From: Muribaculaceae bacterium
Lineage (GTDB): Bacteria; Bacteroidota; Bacteroidia; Bacteroidales; Muribaculaceae
Length of the DNA: 5,162 bases
Direction: 5' to 3'
NCBI GenBank assembly: GCA_029062725.1
Contig: JAIDPP010000208.1
Coordinates: 1-5,162, forward strand
Positions 1 through 5,020 of the stretch are shown here, in pieces. The translations under genes were made by a program, and so were the position numbers. The notes beneath the pieces were generated by a model that did not search any database, was not told the origin of the DNA, and was given only the letters and a program-made list of their open reading frames with translations. Numbering within the stretch: position 1 is the first letter of the stretch; every line of letters starts with the position of its first letter.

Positions 1-70
1 AAAAAGAATGCTCAAAATAGAACTCTCCAACAAGAACGCTCCAAAGAGCAAGCTCCAAAAAGAAAGCTCC
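1..70 (+). repeat. Degenerate 14-bp tandem array (left edge)
   Basis: A 14-bp unit with consensus CTCCAAAAAGAAAG repeats in strict register. Units start at 11, 25, 39 and 53; a partial unit (1-10) lies at the window edge and a last CTCC at 67-70. The copies differ by substitutions only, for example CTCCAACAAGAACG and CTCCAAAGAGCAAG, with no insertions or deletions. The + strand is purine-rich, and its pyrimidines are mostly confined to the CTCC block. The array continues past the left edge, so its full size and the gene it follows are unknown. No function is recognised. It differs in unit length from the 10-bp arrays elsewhere in the window but has the same style: short unit, no indels, intergenic. 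Confidence 0.8.
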
Positions 71-108
71 TCAGCCTGATTCTATCCGGCGCGAAGCCGT
101 TTCCGCCC

Positions 109-126
109 CCGGCTCTGCCGGTTTTT
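109..126 (+). terminator. Putative intrinsic terminator of an upstream off-window gene
   Basis: CCGGC (109-113), a TCT loop and GCCGG (117-121) form a 5-bp all-GC stem followed directly by five T residues (122-126), the usual form of a Rho-independent terminator read on the + strand. The stem is short, which limits confidence. It most simply ends a + strand gene lying left of the window. CCGGC at 86-90 could also pair with 117-121, and AGCCG at 95-99 with CGGCT at 110-114, so an alternative fold without the terminator stem is possible. Confidence 0.5.
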
Positions 127-138
127 CCTTGCAAAGCC

Positions 139-162
139 AACAATCCCGCGATTCCGATTGTT
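139..162. repeat. Inverted repeat upstream of the channel gene
   Basis: AACAATC (139-145) and GATTGTT (156-162) are perfect 7-bp inverted arms separated by 10 bp. The spacing suits either a dyad operator for a dimeric regulator or a weak RNA hairpin. It lies about 30 bp before the likely channel start codon. No convincing Bacteroidota promoter is visible nearby; the best candidate is a weak TTG at 129-131 with TCCGATTG at 153-160, 21 bp away. The role is therefore undetermined. Confidence 0.35.
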
Positions 163-165
163 AAA

Positions 166-196
166 ATATCAGATAATTGATAAAAACCTCTGATAT
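166..196 (+). promoter_or_regulatory. Inverted repeat overlapping the channel start codon
   Basis: ATATCAGA (166-173) and TCTGATAT (189-196) are perfect 8-bp inverted arms around a 15-nt loop. The right arm includes the first two bases of the ATG at 195-197. In the mRNA this would form an AU-rich hairpin that buries the start codon and the ribosome entry region, so translational control is conceivable. As DNA it could be an operator. The stem is mostly A-U and its stability is modest. The alternative TTG start at 177 would sit in the loop. Confidence 0.35.
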
Positions 197-1055
197 GACC
201 CTTTCCGATAGAATCCGCCATTTCTTCCACGTGATATCGAATGTCAGGCCAATAGTATGGATTTGCCTCTACATCGGTCTTACCCCAGTCTTCGGCCTGA
301 TTTATTGGGCCCTTCCTGAAGGCCAGTTCCGAATCCCCGATGGTGCGGGCACCGATTTCGGCTCATGGCTATATTACAGTATCGTAACCATCACCACCCT
401 CGGCTTCGGCGACTATACACCGGCCCACGGTTGGGCACAGACGGTCACAGCTGTGGAAGTGATGTGCGGATTGACAATCCTCGGCTTCTTCCTGAATGCC
501 GTAGGCTCTATGAAATCCGAAATAGACGTAACAACGGAGATAGAGAAGCAACGTCAGCTCCGTGCGGCCTCCATGAAGGATAAGCTCCTCAGGTCGGTAC
601 CCGCTATACTGCACAGCCTCAACAATTTCCTTACCTATTGCTATGCCGCGACCACTCCGCTGGCAAAACGCGACACAACAGAGCATCGGTATAACCCTGA
701 TTTCACAATCGACGATATGGCCGATATCTACCGCCCCTCCGGTCTCGGCATTGACCATACGGATGCTTCCGCTATACACCGACTGATGAAAGCCGCACAG
801 CAGACAAGTCTCGCTCTTGACTCTCTTCAGACAAGGGTTGACCTCACACAATGGCCCGACCTCCTCGAAGACTGTTTCACTTTCGTGGCCGACTGCCAGA
901 TGTTTACGGAAAACGATGTCCCTGCCGAAGCCAAGGTGAAGGAGAATGCCACAGCCGTACCACATCCGCTGATGGGCCTCTCGGAGTTTATAAAATCCAA
1001 CGCCTCGCTTGCCCGCAAGATCGAAACGGAACTCACCAAGATAGCATCTGAATAA
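195..1055 (+). CDS. Two-TM potassium channel family protein
   Basis: Product: an inner-membrane ion channel of the Ion_trans_2 type, expected to act as a tetramer conducting K+. Seen in the 286-residue protein: a hydrophobic TM1 at about 19-39, a pore helix at about 54-66, the selectivity filter TTLGFGD at 67-73 (a common variant of TVGYGD), and TM2 at about 78-104. A charged helix starting SEIDVTTEIEKQRQLR follows, then about 160 cytosolic residues. That tail has no glycine-rich Rossmann motif of an RCK/TrkA-N domain, so its gating ligand is unknown. The ATG at 195 is preferred. An in-frame TTG at 177, directly after a TAA stop at 174-176, would add six residues. The gene stands alone, is followed by decamer repeats and a terminator, and is convergent with the CoA-transferase gene. 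The channel identity is firm; K+ selectivity is inferred from the filter. Confidence 0.9.
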   Translation: MTLSDRIRHFFHVISNVRPIVWICLYIGLTPVFGLIYWALPEGQFRIPDGAGTDFGSWLYYSIVTITTLGFGDYTPAHGWAQTVTAVEVMCGLTILGFFLNAVGSMKSEIDVTTEIEKQRQLRAASMKDKLLRSVPAILHSLNNFLTYCYAATTPLAKRDTTEHRYNPDFTIDDMADIYRPSGLGIDHTDASAIHRLMKAAQQTSLALDSLQTRVDLTQWPDLLEDCFTFVADCQMFTENDVPAEAKVKENATAVPHPLMGLSEFIKSNASLARKIETELTKIASE

Positions 1056-1060
1056 GCAAG

Positions 1061-1100
1061 TTTCATCATGTTGCATCATGTTTTATCATGTTGCATCATG
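1061..1100 (+). repeat. Decamer tandem array A (4 units)
   Basis: Four consecutive 10-bp units read TTTCATCATG, TTGCATCATG, TTTTATCATG and TTGCATCATG. They begin 5 bp after the channel stop codon and end 13 bp before the terminator stem. Six positions of the unit, including the final ATCATG, are invariant. The last codons of the channel gene (1041-1050, ATAGCATCTG) fall in the same register and look like a degenerate unit, so the array may have grown into or out of the gene end. The core matches the much longer array after miaB, on the same strand. Confidence 0.85.
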
Positions 1101-1112
1101 TAAAATTAAGAT

Positions 1113-1144
1113 TGGCGATTAAAGGGAAATCCCTTTAATCGCCA
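1113..1144. terminator. Strong hairpin terminator between convergent genes
   Basis: TGGCGATTAAAGGG (1113-1126), loop AAAT (1127-1130) and CCCTTTAATCGCCA (1131-1144) form a perfect 14-bp stem with a four-base loop. It lies between the stop codons of the + strand channel gene (1055) and the - strand CoA-transferase gene (1170), so it can serve both. On the - strand the bases after the stem read AATCTTAATTTTA, a fairly T-rich tail. On the + strand the tail is CTATTAATTTATCTTC. The symmetry and position favour a bidirectional terminator. Confidence 0.8.
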
Positions 1145-1169
1145 CTATTAATTTATCTTCTTCAAAGAA

Positions 1170-2669
1170 TCAAGCGAATTTGGCGAAGTCGGCCTGAAGC
1201 ATGTCGCCCTTCTCCTGGAATGCCTGATGAAGCGCGAAAGCGGCTCCGAGAGTGTGAGGAGTATGGCCTCCGGTCTTTTCAGCCAGCTTGAGATAATCCC
1301 ACATAAGCTCCTTATACATCGGATGAACGCAGTTCTCGATGATGGTCTGCGCACGCTGACGCGGGTCTTTGCCGCGAAGGTCGGCCACACCCTGCTCAGT
1401 GGCGAGGATCTTGACGGAGTGCTCGCTATGGTCAAGATGCGAAACCATCGGCACGATTGTCGAGATCTTGCCTCCCTTCTGTATCGAAGGACAGGAGAAG
1501 ATCGAGAGGTAGGCGTTGCGGCTGAAGTCGGCCGAGCCGCCGATACCGTTCATCATCTTGGTGCCGAGCACATGCGTGGAGTTCACGTTGCCGAAGATAT
1601 CAGCCTCGAGAGCGGTGTTCATCGCGATAAGACCTAAACGGCGCACTACCTCCGGGCTGTTGGAGATTTCCCCCGGGCGCATAAGCACCTTGTCGCGGAA
1701 GAAGTCGATGTTGTCCATGAAGCGGAGCATCGCGTCGTCGGAGAAGGTCAGAGCACACGTTGAAGCGAAACGGCATTTACCCTCCTCCATGAGGGTCATA
1801 ACCGCATCCTGGATAACCTCGGTGTACATCTCGAACTGCGGGATATCCGGGTTCTCTCCAAGGCCGTAAAGAACGGCGTTCGCTACATTGCCCACACCGC
1901 TCTGGATCGGAAGAAACTCCTTGGGAATCTTACCTGTGCGGAGCTGTTCGGCGAGGAAATGAGTGATGTTGTCGCCGATGCGCTGCGTGAGCTCGTCGGG
2001 AGCCGTGAAAGGCTTGATGCTCTCCGAAAGGTTGGAGGGTACGATACCCACAATCTTCTTGGGATCAACCTTCAGCACTGTCGAACCGATACGGTCGGAA
2101 GGCTTGTAGATGGGGATCTCGCGACGGTGAGGCGGGTCGAGGGGAATATAGTTGTCATGGAAACCCCGGAAGGAATTTTGGTAATAGGAGGAATACTCTA
2201 TTATCACTTTCTTCGCCATCTGCGCGATGGTCGGAGTCATACCCATACCCGCGCCTAAGATCAGCTCCCCGTTGGGACTCATCTCCGTGACCTCGATGAT
2301 CGCTACATCGATGTCGCCGTAGAAACCATAACGGAGATCTTGTGAAAGGTGGCTCAGATGAAGGTCAAAATAGCTCATGTCGCCATTGTTCAACGCATTG
2401 CGCGAGTCTTTATGGCTCTGATAAGGTGTGCGTTGATTGATGGCATTCGCTCTGGAAAGCTCTCCATCCACATGATCGTTAGTCGAGGCGCCTGTGAATA
2501 CATTAATCTTGAATGGCTCGCCGTTTTCATGGAGCGCCTTGGCTCGCTTAGCCAATGCGCCCGTTACTACTTTGGGAGTACCGGAGGCGGTGAACCCGGA
2601 AAAGGCCACTGTATCGCCGTTTTTAATTACACTTGCAGCTTCTTCAGCTGAAATAAATGGGATACTCAT
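1170..2669 (-). CDS. Acetyl-CoA hydrolase/transferase family CoA-transferase
   Basis: This 499-residue cytosolic enzyme belongs to the acetyl-CoA hydrolase/transferase family (Cat1/AarC type). These enzymes move CoA between acyl-CoA and a carboxylate, typically succinyl-CoA plus acetate, or propionyl-CoA plus succinate in propionate-forming Bacteroidales. Visible features: an N-terminal half with SGFTASGTPK at 24-33 and GAGMGMTP at 139-146; the conserved QSGVGN at 256-261; YTEVIQD with the expected catalytic glutamate at 284, which forms the glutamyl-CoA thioester in this family; and the C-terminal NGIGGSADF at 374-382, followed by a block ending in ILATEQGVADLRG. Length is normal for the family and the protein appears intact. 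The ATG (2667-2669) begins with MSIPFISAEEAA, a typical start. The gene is monocistronic between its divergent promoter and the convergent terminator. Which acyl substrates it prefers cannot be read from the sequence; pure hydrolase activity is less likely. Confidence 0.93.
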   Translation of the reverse strand: MSIPFISAEEAASVIKNGDTVAFSGFTASGTPKVVTGALAKRAKALHENGEPFKINVFTGASTNDHVDGELSRANAINQRTPYQSHKDSRNALNNGDMSYFDLHLSHLSQDLRYGFYGDIDVAIIEVTEMSPNGELILGAGMGMTPTIAQMAKKVIIEYSSYYQNSFRGFHDNYIPLDPPHRREIPIYKPSDRIGSTVLKVDPKKIVGIVPSNLSESIKPFTAPDELTQRIGDNITHFLAEQLRTGKIPKEFLPIQSGVGNVANAVLYGLGENPDIPQFEMYTEVIQDAVMTLMEEGKCRFASTCALTFSDDAMLRFMDNIDFFRDKVLMRPGEISNSPEVVRRLGLIAMNTALEADIFGNVNSTHVLGTKMMNGIGGSADFSRNAYLSIFSCPSIQKGGKISTIVPMVSHLDHSEHSVKILATEQGVADLRGKDPRQRAQTIIENCVHPMYKELMWDYLKLAEKTGGHTPHTLGAAFALHQAFQEKGDMLQADFAKFA

Positions 2670-2700
2670 TTGTAACGTTTAGATTTAAATGGTAATTTTG
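2669..2700 (+). promoter_or_regulatory. Bacteroidota promoter of miaB (-33 / -7)
   Basis: TTTG (2669-2672), 20 bp, then TAATTTTG (2693-2700) matches the Bacteroidota housekeeping promoter pattern TTTG, 19-21 bp, TAnnTTTG exactly. Transcription should start near 2706, giving a leader of about 30 nt before the ATG at 2737. The -33 element overlaps the start codon of the divergent CoA-transferase gene. An in-frame ATG at 2689 lies inside the promoter, upstream of the predicted transcript start, and so cannot be the start used from it. Confidence 0.75.
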
Positions 2701-2702
2701 CA

Positions 2703-2735
2703 CAAAAATAATGAATTTCTGCAATTATTCACTAA
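2703..2735 (-). promoter_or_regulatory. Divergent promoter of the CoA-transferase gene
   Basis: Read on the - strand, 2710-2703 is TATTTTTG, a full match to the -7 box TAnnTTTG. The expected -33 region (2730-2735) gives only weak matches (AGTG or TTAG). Transcription would start near 2697, leaving a leader of roughly 28 nt before the ATG at 2669. The box is only 2 bp from the miaB -7 box on the other strand, so two polymerases could not occupy both at once. Confidence 0.5.
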
Positions 2736-2736
2736 T

Positions 2737-4101
2737 ATGGAACCATTTTTTTTACCAAATAACGATAAAAACTGCGCAGACACAAAGAAAGTGCGCATTG
2801 AAACATACGGATGTCAGATGAATGTGGCCGATTCGGAAGTGGTAGCCGCCATGATGGAAATGGCCGGATATTCCACTACCGAAAACGATAGCGAGGCGGC
2901 CGCTGTGCTTCTTAATACCTGCTCGATCCGCGACAATGCGGAGCAGAAAATTCATTCCCGTCTGAATTACTGGAATGCCCTGAGGCGAAAATCGGGTCAC
3001 AATATTATTATAGGAGTAATCGGATGTATGGCCGAACGCCTCAAAGAGGAGCTTATCGATAAGTATGGCGTCGATATAGTGGCCGGTCCGGATTCTTATC
3101 TGGATATTCCCAATCTTGTGGCCGCCGCCGAAACAGGACAGGCAGTCATCAATACTCTTCTCTCGGAAACGGAGACCTACCGCGACATCGTGCCGAAGCG
3201 TATCGGCGCCGGCGTCGGAGGCTTCATCTCCATTATGCGGGGATGCAACAATTTCTGCTCCTACTGCATCGTCCCCTATACCCGCGGCCGCGAACGCTCC
3301 CGCGAACCAGAGTCGATTCTGCGTGAACTGGCCGACCTCCGCGCCCGCGGTTTCAAGGAGGCTACTCTTTTAGGACAGAACGTCAACAGCTATTCCTTCC
3401 GAAATGAGGATGGCCGGACCGTGGATTTCCCCGCCCTACTCGCTATGGTGGCAGAGGCCGCTCCTGACATGCGTATCCGCTTCACAACCTCACATCCTAA
3501 GGATATGAGCGACGAGACGTTGCAGGTTATAGCCCGCTATCCTAATTTAGCACGCCACATACATCTCCCCGTACAGAGCGGATCTGACAGTGTGCTGAAA
3601 AATATGAACCGGAAATATACCCGTGAATGGTATCTCGACCGCGTGGCGGCCATCAGGCGGATACTTCCCGATGCAGGACTCTCCACCGACATGTTCACCG
3701 GATTCTATAATGAATCGGAGGAGGATTTCAACCTCACGCTCTCGCTAATGCGTGAGGCAGGATTTGATTCTGCCTTCATGTTCAAATACTCGGAGCGCCC
3801 CGGCACACTTGCCTCGAAGACAATGCCCGACAATATCCCCGAAGAGGTAAAGATAGAGCGCCTTAACCGTATGATTGCCCTCCAGAACGAGCTTTCTCTC
3901 GAAAGCAATCTCCGCGATGTCGGAAAGGAGTTTGAGGTCCTGGTAGAAGGCACCTCGAAACGCAGCAAGGAGGAGATGTTCGGTCGCACTTCCCAGAACA
4001 AGGTAGTGGTCTTTCCCCGAGGAGAAAACAAACCCGGCGATTTCATCAAGGTAAAGATTCTCTCCGCTTCATCCGCCACCCTGAGAGGAGAGCAGATTTA
4101 A
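2737..4101 (+). CDS. miaB: tRNA-2-methylthio-N6-dimethylallyladenosine synthase MiaB
   Basis: MiaB is a radical-SAM methylthiotransferase that converts i6A to ms2i6A at position 37 of tRNAs reading UNN codons, using two 4Fe-4S clusters. In the 454-residue product the N-terminal MTTase domain carries cluster cysteines at 26 (ETYGCQMN), 62 (NTCSIRD) and 97 (IGCMAER). The radical-SAM motif CNNFCSYC follows at 170-177. SAM/TIM-barrel signatures include GQNVNSY, TTSHP and HLPVQSGS, and a TRAM-like RNA-binding domain occupies about 393-452. GQNVNSY and the MRKYTREWY-type region fit MiaB better than RimO or MtaB. Length is normal. The ATG at 2737 is chosen because a perfect promoter ends at 2700; the ATG at 2689 would add 16 residues that look like translated intergenic DNA. 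No terminator hairpin follows; a decamer array begins 10 bp after the stop. Confidence 0.96.
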   Translation: MEPFFLPNNDKNCADTKKVRIETYGCQMNVADSEVVAAMMEMAGYSTTENDSEAAAVLLNTCSIRDNAEQKIHSRLNYWNALRRKSGHNIIIGVIGCMAERLKEELIDKYGVDIVAGPDSYLDIPNLVAAAETGQAVINTLLSETETYRDIVPKRIGAGVGGFISIMRGCNNFCSYCIVPYTRGRERSREPESILRELADLRARGFKEATLLGQNVNSYSFRNEDGRTVDFPALLAMVAEAAPDMRIRFTTSHPKDMSDETLQVIARYPNLARHIHLPVQSGSDSVLKNMNRKYTREWYLDRVAAIRRILPDAGLSTDMFTGFYNESEEDFNLTLSLMREAGFDSAFMFKYSERPGTLASKTMPDNIPEEVKIERLNRMIALQNELSLESNLRDVGKEFEVLVEGTSKRSKEEMFGRTSQNKVVVFPRGENKPGDFIKVKILSASSATLRGEQI

Positions 4102-4110
4102 TCCGGCTTT

Positions 4111-4260
4111 TACAACTTGTTTCATCTTGTTTCGACATGTTTAATCATGTTTCATCATGTTTCATCATGTTTAATCTTGTTTCATCATGTTTAATCTTGT
4201 TTCGACATGATTCAACATGGATCATCTTGATTCATCATGGTTAATCTTGTCGAATCCTGA
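4111..4260 (+). repeat. Decamer tandem array B (15 units)
   Basis: Fifteen consecutive 10-bp units fill the gap between miaB and the four-helix gene with no insertion or deletion. The consensus is TTCATCATGT. Position 6 (C), position 8 (T) and position 9 (G) are invariant in all fifteen. Variation concentrates at positions 3 (C/A), 5 (T/A), 7 (A/T) and 10. Recurrent variants are TTAATCTTGT (4171, 4191, 4241), TTCATCATGT (4151, 4161, 4181) and TTCGACATG (4131, 4201). The units on both edges (TACAACTTGT, CGAATCCTGA) are the most diverged. TTT recurs once per helical turn in many units. No hairpin is obvious. The array contains many ATG triplets, including the in-frame one at 4217. Confidence 0.92.
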
Positions 4261-4270
4261 AATAAAAATT

Positions 4271-5020
4271 ATGGGCGTTGAAATTAAATTTTCCCAATCT
4301 TATTTCTGGCTTAAATCCTGGGTGCTGGCAAATATAGTCCAATTAGGCACTCAGAGTTTCTGCGACCGCTTTGTCGATTACAAGCTCGACCCTTGCCGCC
4401 GACTTTACGACCAGATGGTGCTTGCTGCCAGAAGCGGCGTGGCAAACATCGCCGAAGGAACCTCGCGTCATTCCACCTCCATAGAAACTGAGATGAGGCT
4501 TATAGATGTAGCGAGAGCCAGTATTGATGAGTTGCAGGGAGATTTCTTCAACTTCCTTCTTCGCAGGAAAGCCGACGTATGGGCTATAGGCCAACAAGAC
4601 CGGGAAGAAGTATGGAAAATTGAATTGGATGCGCCTCAGTATTCCAACAGCTTATTGCATGATGCCGCCCTGCACATCCATGCCCAGAAGCGCAAATATG
4701 ATCCTTGGATAGAAAACAATTCATCCGACATCACGGCGAATGCCATGCTGATCCTTTGCGTCCGACTTAACAAAATGTTGGAATCACAGTTACGCACACT
4801 TCTCGAACAATTCAGGCAACAAGGTGGCTTCACAGAAAATATGACTATGGAAAGACTCGATGCCCGTCGGAGACAAGCTGCCCGGGTAAATGCGCCGCAA
4901 TGCCCTCTATGTGGCAAGATCATGGTGAAGCGCATGCAAAAACGAGGAGAAGGGCAAGGCCGCGAATTTTGGGGATGCGGAGACTACCCGAAATGCAATG
5001 GAACAAGAAAGATCCTTTAG
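4271..5020 (+). CDS. Four-helix-bundle protein with C-terminal topoisomerase-type zinc finger
   Basis: This 249-residue protein resembles the S23 / 23S rRNA intervening-sequence four-helix-bundle family, extended by a suffix region and a zinc finger. The family hallmark is SGVANIAEGTSRHS (55-68), followed by IETEMRLIDVARASIDELQGD (71-91), matching the usual NIAEG and ARGSLxEL pattern. A less conserved segment (about 100-150) and a predicted helix (154-182) follow. The C-terminus has CPLC (211-214) and WGCGDYPKC (234-242), giving zinc ligands Cys211, 214, 236 and 242 as in zf-C4 topoisomerase fingers that bind single-stranded DNA. The ATG at 4271 follows an AT-rich leader (AATAAAAATT). An in-frame ATG at 4217 would translate array units and is rejected. 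Function is unknown in this family; nucleic-acid binding is inferred from the finger. The gene is flanked on both sides by decamer arrays. Confidence 0.85.
   Translation: MGVEIKFSQSYFWLKSWVLANIVQLGTQSFCDRFVDYKLDPCRRLYDQMVLAARSGVANIAEGTSRHSTSIETEMRLIDVARASIDELQGDFFNFLLRRKADVWAIGQQDREEVWKIELDAPQYSNSLLHDAALHIHAQKRKYDPWIENNSSDITANAMLILCVRLNKMLESQLRTLLEQFRQQGGFTENMTMERLDARRRQAARVNAPQCPLCGKIMVKRMQKRGEGQGREFWGCGDYPKCNGTRKIL

Noticed and set aside
12..230. 72-codon - strand open frame across the left intergenic region
   Set aside because: It crosses the terminator, both inverted repeats and the channel start codon, is low in complexity, and resembles no known protein.
369..1079. Long - strand open frame (236 codons) opposite the channel gene
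   Set aside because: It overlaps a confidently identified channel gene, its product has no recognisable motif, and it extends into the decamer repeats; it is a codon-usage shadow.
1227..2651. Several + strand open frames opposite the CoA-transferase gene
   Set aside because: The - strand protein is full-length with family motifs throughout; the + strand frames are fragmentary and lack motifs.
3705..4079. 124-codon - strand open frame opposite miaB
   Set aside because: It lies wholly inside the radical-SAM/TRAM part of miaB and has no independent support.
4111..4260. CRISPR array
   Set aside because: The units are 10 bp, directly adjacent, with no spacers, and there are no cas genes.
4217..4270. 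Upstream in-frame ATG extending the four-helix protein by 18 residues
   Set aside because: The extension is translated decamer repeat; the ATG at 4271 has an AT-rich leader and gives a natural N-terminus.
4271..5020. 23S rRNA intervening-sequence protein in its usual place
   Set aside because: The family is related, but no rRNA sequence flanks the gene; the neighbours are miaB and repeats.
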